Position numbers and translations under genes: made by a program. A DNA stretch of 64,000 nt from Lentilactobacillus buchneri (lineage in GTDB: Bacteria; Bacillota; Bacilli; Lactobacillales; Lactobacillaceae), in contig NZ_CP073066.1 of NCBI RefSeq assembly GCF_018314255.1, positions 1,488,001-1,552,000 of the forward strand, written 5' to 3'. Below are positions 17,143-27,376 of this stretch, piece by piece; positions within the stretch are counted from its first letter, which is position 1, and each line of letters opens with the position of its first letter. The notes under the pieces are model-generated. The model made no database searches. It was given only the letters and a program-made list of their open reading frames with translations, and was not told the DNA's origin.

Positions 17143-17272
17143 GTAAAATGTTCGAAAATTTTGTTACAAAATATTAATAATAGTGGACTAAATATTTGTT
17201 AGCGTCCATAATGGCACATAAGTATAGGATTTTCGCCCACTAAATATTGGACCGTATCAATTTTCTAAAAGG

Positions 17273-17300
17273 TTGACTTTTTGAAAATATCGTTTAGTAT
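17273..17300 (+). promoter_or_regulatory. Phosphoketolase promoter
   Basis: TTGACT (17273-17278), 16-base spacer, TAGTAT (17295-17300), leaving a leader of about 85 bases. Two direct copies of ACTAAATATT lie upstream at 17187-17196 and 17239-17248, 52 bp apart. Confidence 0.65.
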
Positions 17301-17392
17301 TAGTGATGTAAATTGATCAAGAAACAGTTGGTGAATTTTACGGACATTCTATACAGAAGTTTGTTGCTAAATCGAAGAAGGAGTGTTAATTA

Positions 17393-19780
17393 ATGACAGT
17401 AGATTACGATTCCAAAGAATATTTGGAACTTGTTGACAAGTACTGGCGTGCCGCTAACTACCTTTCAGTAGGTCAGTTGTTCTTGCGCGACAACCCATTA
17501 CTTAAGCGACCTCTTGAAGCCAAAGACGTTAAAGTTAAGCCTATTGGTCACTGGGGAACTATCGTATCACAAAACCTTATCTATGCAGAATTGAACCGTG
17601 TTATCAACAAATACGATTTGAACATGTTCTACATCGAAGGATCAGGTCATGGTGGCCAAGTTATGGTTTCCAACTCATATCTTGACGGTAGCTACTCAGA
17701 TATCTATCCAAACATCAGCCAAGATGAAAAAGGTATGGCTAAATTATTCAAGCAATTCTCATTCCCAGGTGGAGTTGCTTCTCATGCCGCACCAGAAACA
17801 CCAGGTTCAATCCATGAAGGTGGAGAACTTGGTTACTCACTTTCACATGGTACCGGTGCTATCTTAGACAACCCAGATGTAATCGCTGCTGTTGAAATTG
17901 GTGATGGTGAATCAGAAACCGGCCCATTGGCTGCTTCATGGTTCTCTGACAAGTTCATCAACCCAATTACTGATGGTGCTGTTCTTCCTATCATTAACAT
18001 GAACGGTTTCAAGATTTCAAACCCTACTATCCTTTCACGTATGAGTGACGAAGACTTAACTAGTTACTTTAAAGGAATGGGCTGGGATCCATACTTTGTT
18101 GAAGCAACTGCTGATACAGACCATGCCAAGGTTGAAGAAGAATTTGCCAAGACCCTTGACCATGTTATTGAAGAGATTAAGTCAATTCAAAAGAATGCTC
18201 GTGAAAACGAAACACCAGATAACGTTAAGTTACCTAACTGGCCAATGATTATCTTCCGTTCACCTAAAGGCTGGACTGGTCCTAAGAAGGATCTCGATGG
18301 TAACCCTATCGAAGGTTCATTCCGTGCTCACCAAGTTCCAATTCCTGTTGCCGCAGGTTCAATGGAACACAAAGACTTGCTGAATGACTGGTTGAAGTCA
18401 TACAAGCCTGAAGAATTATTTGATGAAAATGGTACTGTTAAACCAGAAATCCGTGCAGTTGCACCTAAGGGCGACAAGCGGATGTCAGTTAACCCAATCA
18501 CTAACGGTGGTATCAAACCAGAACCATTGAAGCTCCCTGATGTTCGCGACTTCGAAGTTAAATTCGATCGTGGTGTAACTCAGAAGCAAGATATGATTGA
18601 ATGGTCAAACTGGTTGGAAAAGGTTGCAGAACTTAACCCTACCAGCTTCCGTGGATTCGGTCCTGACGAAACTAAGTCAAACCGTCTTTACAGCTTGCTT
18701 GATGACTCTAAGCGTCAATGGATGGAAGACATTCACGAACCATTTGATGAAGATCTTTCAAACCACGGCCGTGTTATCGATTCACAACTTTCAGAACACC
18801 AAGCAGAAGGTTGGCTTGAAGGTTATGTATTGACTGGTCGTCATGGATTCTTTGCTACTTACGAATCATTCGGACGAGTAGTTGACTCAATGTTGACTCA
18901 ACACTTCAAGTGGTTACGTAAAGCTTCAGAACAATACTGGAGAAAGCAATATCCTTCATTGAACTTTGTTGATACTTCAACAGTATTCCAGCAAGATCAC
19001 AATGGTTATACCCACCAAGATCCAGGTATGTTAACTCACTTAGCTGAGAAGAAGCCTGAATTCATCCGTGAGTATCTTCCAGCTGATGCTAACGAATTGT
19101 TAGCTGTTGGTGATGTTGCATTTAGAACTTACGAGAAGATTAACTTAATCGTTACTTCAAAGCACCCACGTCGTCAATGGTACACAATGGATGAAGCTCA
19201 AAACCTCGTTAAGAATGGTCTTGGCTACATCGATTGGGCATCAACTGACCAAGGTCAAGAACCAGATGTTGTCTTTGCTGCCGCAGGCTCAGAACCTAAC
19301 TTGGAAGCATTGGCTGCTATCTCAATCTTGAACAAGGAATTCCCAGAAATGAAGATTCGTTTCATCAACGTTGTTGATCTCTTGAAGCTTCGTTCACCTA
19401 AGGTTGACCCTCGTGGTTTGAGTGATGAAGAATTTGACAACTTGTTCACTACTGACAAGCCAGTTATCTTCGCATTCCATGGCTTCGAAGACCTTATCAA
19501 GGATATCTTCTTCGATCGTCACAACCATAACCTTCACGTTCATGGCTACCGTGAAAATGGTGATATCACTACACCATTCGACATGCGTGTCTTGAACCAA
19601 TTGGATCGTTTCGACCTTGCAAAGGAAGCTGTTCAAGATATTCCAGCTTACACTGTTAAGGGTGGTTACTTCATCCAACGTATGAACGACATGGTTGATA
19701 AGCACAATGCTTACATCCGTCAAGAAGGTACTGATCTTCCAGAAGTTGTTGACTGGAAGTGGGAAGGCCTTAAGAAGTAA
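17393..19780 (+). CDS. xpkA: D-xylulose 5-phosphate/fructose 6-phosphate phosphoketolase
   Basis: 795 residues, standard length, ATG behind GAAGGAG. The thiamine-diphosphate motif [14 protein letters not shown] lies at about residues 170-183. Phosphoketolase signature stretches [10 protein letters not shown] and [17 protein letters not shown] near residues 80-160 carry the catalytic His/Glu residues. It splits xylulose 5-phosphate with phosphate into acetyl phosphate and glyceraldehyde 3-phosphate, the key step of heterolactic fermentation. Codon use is extreme, as for one of the cell's most expressed proteins. It works with Gnd, acetate kinase and AdhE, all in this window. Confidence 0.98.
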   Translation: MTVDYDSKEYLELVDKYWRAANYLSVGQLFLRDNPLLKRPLEAKDVKVKPIGHWGTIVSQNLIYAELNRVINKYDLNMFYIEGSGHGGQVMVSNSYLDGSYSDIYPNISQDEKGMAKLFKQFSFPGGVASHAAPETPGSIHEGGELGYSLSHGTGAILDNPDVIAAVEIGDGESETGPLAASWFSDKFINPITDGAVLPIINMNGFKISNPTILSRMSDEDLTSYFKGMGWDPYFVEATADTDHAKVEEEFAKTLDHVIEEIKSIQKNARENETPDNVKLPNWPMIIFRSPKGWTGPKKDLDGNPIEGSFRAHQVPIPVAAGSMEHKDLLNDWLKSYKPEELFDENGTVKPEIRAVAPKGDKRMSVNPITNGGIKPEPLKLPDVRDFEVKFDRGVTQKQDMIEWSNWLEKVAELNPTSFRGFGPDETKSNRLYSLLDDSKRQWMEDIHEPFDEDLSNHGRVIDSQLSEHQAEGWLEGYVLTGRHGFFATYESFGRVVDSMLTQHFKWLRKASEQYWRKQYPSLNFVDTSTVFQQDHNGYTHQDPGMLTHLAEKKPEFIREYLPADANELLAVGDVAFRTYEKINLIVTSKHPRRQWYTMDEAQNLVKNGLGYIDWASTDQGQEPDVVFAAAGSEPNLEALAAISILNKEFPEMKIRFINVVDLLKLRSPKVDPRGLSDEEFDNLFTTDKPVIFAFHGFEDLIKDIFFDRHNHNLHVHGYRENGDITTPFDMRVLNQLDRFDLAKEAVQDIPAYTVKGGYFIQRMNDMVDKHNAYIRQEGTDLPEVVDWKWEGLKK

Positions 19781-19812
19781 TTTCATTACGACTTAATGCT
19801 TACTAAAACCTT

Positions 19813-19853
19813 AAAGGAGCTCGAAATCAGAAATGATTTCGAGCTCCTTTTTT
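19813..19853. terminator. Bidirectional terminator between phosphoketolase and subtilase
   Basis: Perfect 17-bp stem AAAGGAGCTCGAAATCA / TGATTTCGAGCTCCTTT (19813-19829 with 19834-19850), GAAA loop, T tail on the plus strand and A-rich start for the opposite strand. Confidence 0.95.
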
Positions 19854-19873
19854 GATACATATATATTTGAGAA

Positions 19874-22800
19874 TTACTCGCGGGTAACGGTAATTGTTTT
19901 TGTGATTTGATTACCAGTCTCATCAACGGCAGAAACCTGGAAGATATTTGTTCCCTGATTCAGGTTAAAGGTCTGAGTGAATTGATGAGGACTGTGGGGA
20001 TTGGGATTGGCACCCAAATCTTGGTGGTTCACCCAACCCGCGTTATTTTGCTCATGGAAAAGATTGTTGCCATTGATCAAGAGGCGATAGCCATCAACGT
20101 TATCATTCACAGTACCGCTGATGGTGAATTGATCATTCGAAGTTGTTAATTGATAGTGGTTCTGTGAGGTTTCGGAAACATTGTCAGGCATCGATAAATT
20201 CAGCGTAGGGGCGGTTGTGTCGGCAATAACCACGAGAGTACCTTTGGCCGTTGTCCACTGATGCTTCTTGGGTACTTTTAGGATGTAGCCGATCCCTTGC
20301 TGGGTCGTTGGATTAATTGGCATCTCAAATTTGAAAGACCCAGTTTTTGAAATTTTCACTTGGTTAATTTTCGCATTTTGGTTGGGGCTGCGTAAAATGG
20401 TTAACTTCGACTTCGGGTTAGCCGCTTTCCCAGCAATCGTTAGTTGATGGGTCTGCGGATCATACACGTTGCTGGCTGCGTTGATTAAGGTGAAGTCATT
20501 GTCGTTTAACCCTTTAAATGTAATCCCCTTAGTTGGTGAGAAACGGGTGGTCACCGCATACTTATCGTGACTCATCATTGATTCCAAGTCATCGGTTTTC
20601 AATGTCCAGACAAGCTTGGAACCAGGGGTTGATGACGTTTGAACGTGGTTATACATCTTTGGACTGACTTTGATCGAACGCTTGGTTTGGTTACCGGCAA
20701 CGTCGGCCAACGTCATCTTTAGTTTGCCTTTAGCTTGCTTGAGTGCGCGTTGCTTGGCCTCCGACAGTTTGTAGACCAGGCTGCCGGTATTTGATTGGCC
20801 AGAATTGTTCAAGCTGACGCCTGCAGACTGATGACCAATTTGGACGGCAAGTGTCGATATTGAAGTAAAGCCAACCCCAACGTCGGAGTAGTTCACCGCC
20901 AGTCGGCCGTTCCGATAAGTTGCCTTGGTAATCTTTGGCGCAACCGTGTCGACTTTGACCGGAAGACTGTATTCTTGCTGCTGCTTGGCGCCATCGTTGA
21001 AATTGGTGGTTTGTAAGACGTAGTGGTACTGACCATCTGGAACCACCGTCATCTTACCGGTTGACTGATTATAAGTCATCCCATTCCAATTCAATGCCTT
21101 GGGGTTCAAGCGCATCGAAGGCGAAAGGGTTAAATCGTCAATGTAGCCGGAACCGGCTTCTTCAATTGATTTCTGGGTGTTGGTTTCATTGTCGACGGTT
21201 CTGATGACCTTGCCACTGGCATCGGTAATCTCAGCAGTGACGTTTTGGAGGTTCTGGGTGGTGAACACGTATGGACTGATGGCATCGGAATGGCCGTCCC
21301 CATTGGGTGAGAAGGCCACCTTGTCGGATTGGATTTTTTCCGGCATATCGTCTCGCAGTTCGTCCGGATCCTTCAAGGTGTTCAACCAACTGGCCAGAGA
21401 GGTTCGGTCACTCAATCCCAGCGGCATATCCTGAGTGTCCATTAGGTAGCCACCGTTGAAAATACTGTCAGCCTGATTGGCGGGTTTATCGACAACCTGC
21501 TCATCAGTTGGATCCCCATAGTAGCCGAAATAGGGAACCGTCAAATTTTGATTTGAATCGGCATTTTCAAAAGTTAGATAACCTTCAGCGACGCTATTCA
21601 AATTAGCTTGGCTGCCCAAATCGAGGGTAAAAGGAACCAGCTGCGTTTTGCCGGGGTTAACGGTGACGGTATCATTGGCGGATTGCAGTGTGGCACCAGG
21701 GATCGCAGTGTCATGAACCGGCCCAACATTATGATTGTTGGTTTTTCGGCTTTCTGTAAACGGCCCATTTGCCGTGTTGATATGGTAGGTTAACGGCTCT
21801 GAGCTGTGATTGGTCAGGGCAACGTTGAACTTGGTGGTTTGGCCAATTGTTTTCAATGAAATTGATCCTTGGTTACCACTTGGATCGGCGGCGGATGCCT
21901 TTAGATTAGCGGCATTGGTGACATTCACCTGACCGGCACCTTGAAGCCGGGGTGAAATCAGTTCTCCTTTGAATTTGTCGTTGGCCATTGGTTGGGCGGC
22001 ATTCATCAGAGCTACTTTGACTGCCTCAACCAGTTTGGCACCAGTTAACGTTGGCTGATCTTTTTTAAATTTCTGCATGAGTAGAGCTACCGAACCGGCA
22101 ATGTACGGCGAGGCAAATGAGGTCCCGGTGTTGGTCGTAAAGTGATTATTTTGATCCAAAACGGCGATTTGCTGCCCAGGCGCACTGACATCCGGTTTTA
22201 ACTTAAAATCCGGTGTCGGCCCCCAAGCCGAGAAAGAATCCATCTCGCTCTTGTCACCCTGCTTGGTGTTTTCATCGCCAACCGTGGTGGCAAATGGTGA
22301 AATGGCAGGATCGCTGATGGTGCCAGAGTTAGCCGGTTCATAAGTCGTAATCGTTGAATTGGATTGCTCATTATAATCGGTGGTGATACTGCCCGCATGC
22401 CCATAGTTGCTGCCGGCGACAGCCACAAAAACACCGTGATCGGTCGCATATTTCACGGCCGCTTGTTCCTGATCATTGAGTGATTCATTACCGACGCCGA
22501 TCCCCAGGGACATGTTAATCACATCTGCCCCGAGATCAACCGCATCATAAATCGCCCGCGCAACGTCGTTTGGTGATTCATCAGAGAAACCACCGTAGAC
22601 TTTCAGATTGAGAATCTGGGCTTCCGGAGCCACTCCTTGGACAAATTTGGCTTTGCTCCTTCGTGCGACACCGTTTGCTGCGGCAACGCCGGCGACCATT
22701 AGACCATGGAAACCGGAAACACTGTCTGCGGAACTGTCATCGTTATTATTGTTGACGTAATCGTAGGCGAAGGGAATCTTCGGGCTGATGTATTTGCCGT

Positions 22801-23125
22801 AACCCCTTTGAGCGATAAACTTTTGGGCCTGGGATTTAGAAATTTTGGCTGTGGTGTTACTAGATAGTTGAAATTCCTGATTATTCTGCACGCCGCTATC
22901 GATGACCGCAACCACCATTCCCTGGCCTTGATAGCCTTGCGACCAAAGCTTGGGAACATTTCCCTTGGTTAAGGCGTTTTGGTTGGCCGGCTGGTTGGTT
23001 GCTTTTTTAATTGCGGTGGTTTTTGGATTATGTTTGGCGAGGACTGGATTTGAGGATGTGATTGAAACAACACCGAGTGCCCCGGTAATTGTCAGTAAGC
23101 CGATTAGTTTGCGAATATTAATCAT
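19874..23125 (-). CDS. Secreted subtilisin-like serine protease (S8), lactocepin-related
   Basis: 1083 residues, ATG behind AGGAGGAG. Signal peptide ends near residue 30 (NPVLA). The triad is complete: Asp76 (VAVIDSGVQ), His140 (GFHGLMVAG), Ser336 (GTSFASP), with oxyanion Asn240 (AVAGSN). A protease-associated insert and Fn3-like A-domain modules follow (VAFSPNGDGHSDAISPY is typical of lactocepins). C-terminal immunoglobulin-like or glucodextranase-B-like beta domains end in ITKTITVTRE. It is about half the length of PrtP-type lactocepins and has no LPXTG or S-layer anchor, so the enzyme is probably released. Likely role: extracellular protein digestion for peptide supply. Confidence 0.93.
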   Translation of the reverse strand: MINIRKLIGLLTITGALGVVSITSSNPVLAKHNPKTTAIKKATNQPANQNALTKGNVPKLWSQGYQGQGMVVAVIDSGVQNNQEFQLSSNTTAKISKSQAQKFIAQRGYGKYISPKIPFAYDYVNNNNDDSSADSVSGFHGLMVAGVAAANGVARRSKAKFVQGVAPEAQILNLKVYGGFSDESPNDVARAIYDAVDLGADVINMSLGIGVGNESLNDQEQAAVKYATDHGVFVAVAGSNYGHAGSITTDYNEQSNSTITTYEPANSGTISDPAISPFATTVGDENTKQGDKSEMDSFSAWGPTPDFKLKPDVSAPGQQIAVLDQNNHFTTNTGTSFASPYIAGSVALLMQKFKKDQPTLTGAKLVEAVKVALMNAAQPMANDKFKGELISPRLQGAGQVNVTNAANLKASAADPSGNQGSISLKTIGQTTKFNVALTNHSSEPLTYHINTANGPFTESRKTNNHNVGPVHDTAIPGATLQSANDTVTVNPGKTQLVPFTLDLGSQANLNSVAEGYLTFENADSNQNLTVPYFGYYGDPTDEQVVDKPANQADSIFNGGYLMDTQDMPLGLSDRTSLASWLNTLKDPDELRDDMPEKIQSDKVAFSPNGDGHSDAISPYVFTTQNLQNVTAEITDASGKVIRTVDNETNTQKSIEEAGSGYIDDLTLSPSMRLNPKALNWNGMTYNQSTGKMTVVPDGQYHYVLQTTNFNDGAKQQQEYSLPVKVDTVAPKITKATYRNGRLAVNYSDVGVGFTSISTLAVQIGHQSAGVSLNNSGQSNTGSLVYKLSEAKQRALKQAKGKLKMTLADVAGNQTKRSIKVSPKMYNHVQTSSTPGSKLVWTLKTDDLESMMSHDKYAVTTRFSPTKGITFKGLNDNDFTLINAASNVYDPQTHQLTIAGKAANPKSKLTILRSPNQNAKINQVKISKTGSFKFEMPINPTTQQGIGYILKVPKKHQWTTAKGTLVVIADTTAPTLNLSMPDNVSETSQNHYQLTTSNDQFTISGTVNDNVDGYRLLINGNNLFHEQNNAGWVNHQDLGANPNPHSPHQFTQTFNLNQGTNIFQVSAVDETGNQITKTITVTRE

Positions 23126-23156
23126 GCGATCTCCTCCTCAAATGTTGTGAAACTGA

Positions 23157-24626
23157 TTAGTCCTTAAGTAAATGAAATTTTTGATTATCCTCGAAGAATT
23201 TGCCCATCTGTAGGAGTAGATCTTCACGACCTTTTCTGGCCATGAATTGAATTCCCAGCGGTAGACCATTTTCTCCGACATAGGTTGGCAGGCTGATGGC
23301 TGGTTGGCCGCTGATATTCGCCAGCTGAGTGAACGGCGACAAGGTCAGGGCAGGCAGCCATTGGTCCCAAATCAACTGCATTTGTTCTTCTGGATTTAAT
23401 TCTTCAATGTGCTTCATTTTAGTTAAATTCTCAGCTGAGACTAATGGTTGATCGATTCGGGGTGCTTGATGGGCAGTTGTTGGCGTTAGGTAAAGGTCAA
23501 ATTCCTGCTGGAAGGCATCCATATCACTGACGATATTATCCCAAAAAGTCAGTGCTTGACTGTACTGAACGGCCGTCACTGCTCGCCCGGCATAACCGAG
23601 CGCCCAGGTCAACGGTTCAACGTTTTCCTTAATGACGTCATCTTTGAGGTGCATGTTGGCAAACATCGTTGCTGTTTCACCAGCGTTCATCAAATAGTAG
23701 CTTTTCATTAACCCGACACCGTCGATGGGCGCGTCTGCCGGAATCAAATCGTATCCTTCATCTGTCAAAAACTGAACGGCATCCATAACCGCTTGTTTGG
23801 CCTCGTCGGAAACCGGCGTCCCAACTGGCGATTCTGTGGAATAAGCAATTGTCAAAGTCTTGGGCAGGCTGTTCAAGGTTTCAGTGAAAGAGGCTGCTGG
23901 AAGTGGAACTTGGAATGGGGCGGCCATCTGGACAGTCGATATGGCATCCAGTAAGCGGGCGGTGTCATTCATATCCCGGGTAATCGCAAAGTTGATTGAT
24001 GCGCCTTGCCAACCCCGCCACTCGCCTGGGCCGGTTGGTACCCGGCCACGAGTTGGCTTGAGGCCAATGGTGCCGGAGAATGATGATGGGATTCGAATTG
24101 AACCGCCGCCATCATTTCCACCAGCGATTGGCAGCCAATCAGCGCCGACTGCAGCTGCCGAACCACCTGAGGAGCCGCCGGGTTGATAATCGGTATTCCA
24201 CGGGTTGTGAGCATCACCATATAATCTTGAGTCGGTGACGTTCTTGAACCCAAATTCTGGCGCATTGGTTTCACCGACTGGGATGAGGCCGGCCTTCAAG
24301 AAAGCTTGAACGAAGTTGTTGGTAATGTTTGACTTGTAATCCTTGAGCAGCATTGAGCTGCCGGTATCAGGTTCACCCTTGAAGGATTGGCCAAGGCCCT
24401 TTAATAAAATGGGCACCCCGGCAAATGGTTGGCCGGTATCGTTAAATTGACTGGCCATCTTTTTAGCGCGATCGCCCCATAAGGTAGTGACTGCGTTGAG
24501 CTTTGGATTGTTCTGCTCCACGGTATCGATTAGTTCCTGGACCAGTGCTACCCGATCCAACTTCCCTTGGCGGATTAATTCTGATAATTCAGTTGCCGAG
24601 TAACTGGATAAATGTGTTTCTGTCAT
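23157..24626 (-). CDS. Amidase-signature family hydrolase
   Basis: 489 residues, ATG behind GAGAGGAG. The Ser-cisSer-Lys triad is visible: Lys76 in PILLKGLGQ, the GGSSGGSAAAVG run at 150-161, and nucleophile Ser176 in GGGSIRIPSS. Family members hydrolyse amides such as aryl-amides, amino acid amides or cyclic imides. It is not likely GatA, because no gatC/gatB genes adjoin it and the C-terminal region matches stand-alone amidases. No signal peptide, so cytoplasmic. It precedes the subtilase gene by 31 bp on the same strand; they may be co-transcribed. Confidence 0.93.
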   Translation of the reverse strand: MTETHLSSYSATELSELIRQGKLDRVALVQELIDTVEQNNPKLNAVTTLWGDRAKKMASQFNDTGQPFAGVPILLKGLGQSFKGEPDTGSSMLLKDYKSNITNNFVQAFLKAGLIPVGETNAPEFGFKNVTDSRLYGDAHNPWNTDYQPGGSSGGSAAAVGADWLPIAGGNDGGGSIRIPSSFSGTIGLKPTRGRVPTGPGEWRGWQGASINFAITRDMNDTARLLDAISTVQMAAPFQVPLPAASFTETLNSLPKTLTIAYSTESPVGTPVSDEAKQAVMDAVQFLTDEGYDLIPADAPIDGVGLMKSYYLMNAGETATMFANMHLKDDVIKENVEPLTWALGYAGRAVTAVQYSQALTFWDNIVSDMDAFQQEFDLYLTPTTAHQAPRIDQPLVSAENLTKMKHIEELNPEEQMQLIWDQWLPALTLSPFTQLANISGQPAISLPTYVGENGLPLGIQFMARKGREDLLLQMGKFFEDNQKFHLLKD

Positions 24627-24650
24627 ATTCGACTCCTCTCTAAGGCACGG

Positions 24651-25565
24651 TTAATGACGGGATAATTCTTGCTCAAACTTGATAAAATGATCCGGAATGG
24701 GTGCCTCAATTAATTTTCGTTGTTTAGTGAATGGCATTAATAAATCAACCTTCCAAGAATGCAGCATCAAGAAAGGGCTACCATTACTTGAATTATACAG
24801 CGGATCCCCAACTAAAGGGTGACCAAGCGCGGCAAAATGAACCCGGATCTGATGAGTTCTCCCGGTTTCCAGCGAAATCTGGACGAGTGCGTACCCGGAC
24901 TGTTTGCGCAGTACGCGATAACGCGTTAACGCAGGAGCCGCGTGAGGCCCATTGATTTTTCGTTTACGTTTGTCATCTGGGTCACGGCCGATTGGCAGAT
25001 TGATTGTGCCTTCATCAGGTAAGTCGGTTCCCTCAACCCAGGCCAAATAAGTCCGCTTAATTTGTTTGTTGGCGATGTTGGCCACCAAAATTGGCACGAC
25101 CACCGGATTTTTGCCGAAAATAATCGCCCCACTGGTCTCCTGATCTAATCGGTGAATCATGTAGGGAACGGTCTTTTCGGTTGCCAAATAAGCCGCCAAA
25201 TGGTTAATCGTCGCCCCAACTTCACCAGGTTGGTTGGGATGGGTTTTATCACCGCGCCGCTTATCCATGACGACTAAATTTTGATCTTCATAGAGAATCG
25301 CGACCGTGGCCGCTGAATCAGCCGTGACATTTGGAAATGGTCTGGCAAAATCAGCCGGCACAAAAGTCAGCTGGACTTGGCTGCCGGCTTTAACCGGGAA
25401 ATTTACCGGCTGATAATGGCCGTCTACCAGCACTCGTTCGGCATGGCGAATACTGTAAACCAGATGCTTGGGCAGCTGCCAATAATTACTTAAAAGCGCC
25501 TTTAAGGGACGGCCGTTCATGGCTTCCGGTACAGTCTCATTAAAACACCACTGAATATCTTTCAT
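24651..25565 (-). CDS. RluA-family pseudouridine synthase
   Basis: 304 residues from ATG 25563-25565 (MKDIQWCF), which has AAGGAC nine bases upstream; ATG 25569-25571 two codons earlier is the alternative. The catalytic motif HRLDQETSG carries the Asp that attacks uridine C5/C6. The second family motif is RTHQIRVHFAALGHPLVGDPLY. The N-terminal S4-like part is degenerate, as in the RluD-like YjbO/YlyB group. It modifies uridines in rRNA or tRNA; the target position cannot be assigned. Confidence 0.93.
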   Translation of the reverse strand: MKDIQWCFNETVPEAMNGRPLKALLSNYWQLPKHLVYSIRHAERVLVDGHYQPVNFPVKAGSQVQLTFVPADFARPFPNVTADSAATVAILYEDQNLVVMDKRRGDKTHPNQPGEVGATINHLAAYLATEKTVPYMIHRLDQETSGAIIFGKNPVVVPILVANIANKQIKRTYLAWVEGTDLPDEGTINLPIGRDPDDKRKRKINGPHAAPALTRYRVLRKQSGYALVQISLETGRTHQIRVHFAALGHPLVGDPLYNSSNGSPFLMLHSWKVDLLMPFTKQRKLIEAPIPDHFIKFEQELSRH

Positions 25566-25635
25566 CTTCATTGTCCTTAATCGTTGATAGCAAAAAGGCG
25601 TCGACATAATTGCCGCCGCCCACACGCTGTTTTTG

Positions 25636-26106
25636 TTATTTGTTTGGTGTTACTTTGTCTTTTGGTCGAACGATCAAAACATCGCATTTAGCGGTTCGGG
25701 TCACATAACTGGTAACCGAGCCGATAATCAACCGCTCAACGGCGCTTAGGCCGGTGGAGCCGATCACGATAACATCGTTGTTGTGGTCTTTAGGAAATTC
25801 ACGTGCAATGATTGGTTTCGGGTTGCCAAATCGGATGTGGATGTCGACGCTTTTGACGCCGGCGTCCTCAGCCTTCTTTTGATATTTCTTTAGCTGATCG
25901 TCCGTATTTTCAGTTAACTTGAAAACAACGTCCCCACTTACAGCACTTCCATAAGTTTGGTTAAATTGGTTTACTTCCAAAATGTTTAAGATATCCAAAT
26001 GGGCATCGTTGTCCCGAGCTACCTCAATTGCTCGATTCAGCACTTTTTCGGTTGCTTTTGAGCCATCTACCGGTACCAAGACATTTTCATATTTTTGCTG
26101 TTGCAT
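25636..26106 (-). CDS. Universal stress protein (UspA family)
   Basis: 156 residues from the ATG at 26104-26106 (MQQQKYENVLVPVDGS), preceded by GGGGTG at seven bases; a GTG three codons earlier is less likely. It carries the ATP-binding pattern G-x2-G-x9-G-S in GSTGLSAVERLIIGSV and the N-terminal VLVPVDGS strand. UspA-type ATP-binding proteins accumulate in stress; the precise role is unknown. It stands alone, leftward. Confidence 0.93.
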   Translation of the reverse strand: MQQQKYENVLVPVDGSKATEKVLNRAIEVARDNDAHLDILNILEVNQFNQTYGSAVSGDVVFKLTENTDDQLKKYQKKAEDAGVKSVDIHIRFGNPKPIIAREFPKDHNNDVIVIGSTGLSAVERLIIGSVTSYVTRTAKCDVLIVRPKDKVTPNK

Positions 26107-26201
26107 GTCAATCACCCCGTATTCGTATTGTCCTTACCTAAACTATACCATTCTCTTGGATGCTTGTAATCAATTAAAATTTTCAACTTTTTGCTTGTGA
26201 T

Positions 26202-26215
26202 TGTAATCGCTTTCC
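26202..26215. promoter_or_regulatory. cre-like site before lplA
   Basis: TGTAATCGCTTTCC matches TGNAANCGNNNNCA at all fixed positions but the last, 53 bp before the lipoate ligase start. Confidence 0.45.
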
Positions 26216-26267
26216 TAACGTGCTAATATTCAAGTTGATCAAGTAAATGAAAAGAGGCTGTTATTTT

Positions 26268-27278
26268 ATGTACTATTATGTCATGAAATCCAATGATATC
26301 AGGCGCAATTTGGCTACTGAACAGTATTTGATGAACGAGATAAAATTTGATGAACCGTTACTTTTATTCTACATTGAAGGACCATGTATCATCGTTGGCC
26401 GTAATCAAAACACTCTTGAAGAAATTAATAAAAAATATGTTGATGAACACGGAATTGTTGTTACCCGTCGTCTTTCCGGCGGTGGGGCTGTCTACCAAGA
26501 TTTAGGCAACCTTTGCTTCAGCTTCGTGGTTGACAGTGACAGTGAAGAGTTTGGTGACTTCAAGTCATTCGTTCAACCAATCGTTGACGCGCTTCACGAC
26601 ATGGGCGCTAAGTCCGTTGAAGTTAGTGGCCGTAACGACATTTTGGTTGACGGCAAGAAATTCTCCGGCAATGCAATGTACACCAAGGGCGGCAAGACGT
26701 TCTCCCACGGTACATTGATGCTGGATGTTGATTTGTCAGTCATTCCAAAGGCTTTGGACGTTCCTGAAGACAAGATCAAGTCAAAGGGAATCAAGTCAGT
26801 CAGCTCACGGGTTACCAACTTGAAACCATACTTGTCACCGAAGTATCAAGACTTAACCACTCCTGAATTCCGTGATCGTTTACTGAAAGAGTTGTTCCAC
26901 GTGGATGACCTCGACCAGATCAAGGACAAGGAATATCATTTAACCGATGACGATCAAAAGGGCATCGATAAGATTTTTGATGATTACTACAACAACTGGG
27001 ATTGGGTATATGGCAATTCACCAGAATTCACCGTTAAGAAGCGTCAACACTTCACTAACGGAACCATTGATGCCCGTCTGCAAGTTGATGACGGCAAGGT
27101 ATCCAACGTTAAATTCTTTGGGGATTACTTTGGCCCACAAGATTCAACTGAAGTTGCCGACAAATTAAAGGGTGTTCGTTTCGAACGTAAAGACTTCGAA
27201 GATGCCTTGAAAGACGTTGATTTGAACCAGTACTTCACCGGAATTTCTCGTGATGATTTCTTTGATATGCTTTTCTAA
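26268..27278 (+). CDS. lplA: Lipoate-protein ligase A
   Basis: 336 residues, normal LplA length, from ATG 26268 (MYYYVMKSNDIRRNLATEQY) behind AAAGAGG; an upstream ATG lies within the ribosome site. Motifs RRLSGGGAVYQDLGNLCFSF and VDGKKFSGNAMY form the lipoyl-AMP/lysine pocket. The C-terminal LplA accessory domain is present. It attaches free lipoate to E2 or GcvH lipoyl domains. No lipoylated enzyme gene is adjacent here. Confidence 0.96.
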   Translation: MYYYVMKSNDIRRNLATEQYLMNEIKFDEPLLLFYIEGPCIIVGRNQNTLEEINKKYVDEHGIVVTRRLSGGGAVYQDLGNLCFSFVVDSDSEEFGDFKSFVQPIVDALHDMGAKSVEVSGRNDILVDGKKFSGNAMYTKGGKTFSHGTLMLDVDLSVIPKALDVPEDKIKSKGIKSVSSRVTNLKPYLSPKYQDLTTPEFRDRLLKELFHVDDLDQIKDKEYHLTDDDQKGIDKIFDDYYNNWDWVYGNSPEFTVKKRQHFTNGTIDARLQVDDGKVSNVKFFGDYFGPQDSTEVADKLKGVRFERKDFEDALKDVDLNQYFTGISRDDFFDMLF

Positions 27279-27312
27279 ACCGCTTTAATAAGGTACACTA
27301 AAACTGGTAATA

Positions 27313-27348
27313 AAAAGATAAATTCCATCATCGAATTTATCTTTTTTT
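27313..27348 (+). terminator. Terminator after lplA
   Basis: Stem AAAGATAAATTC / GAATTTATCTTT with a CATCATC loop and T7 tail. Confidence 0.9.
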
Positions 27349-27376
27349 GTTGGAATTCTGGAGGGTAAAACGTTAA

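Noticed and set aside
23157-24626. GatA subunit of Glu-tRNA amidotransferase
   Set aside because: No gatC or gatB beside it, and the C-terminal half matches stand-alone amidases.
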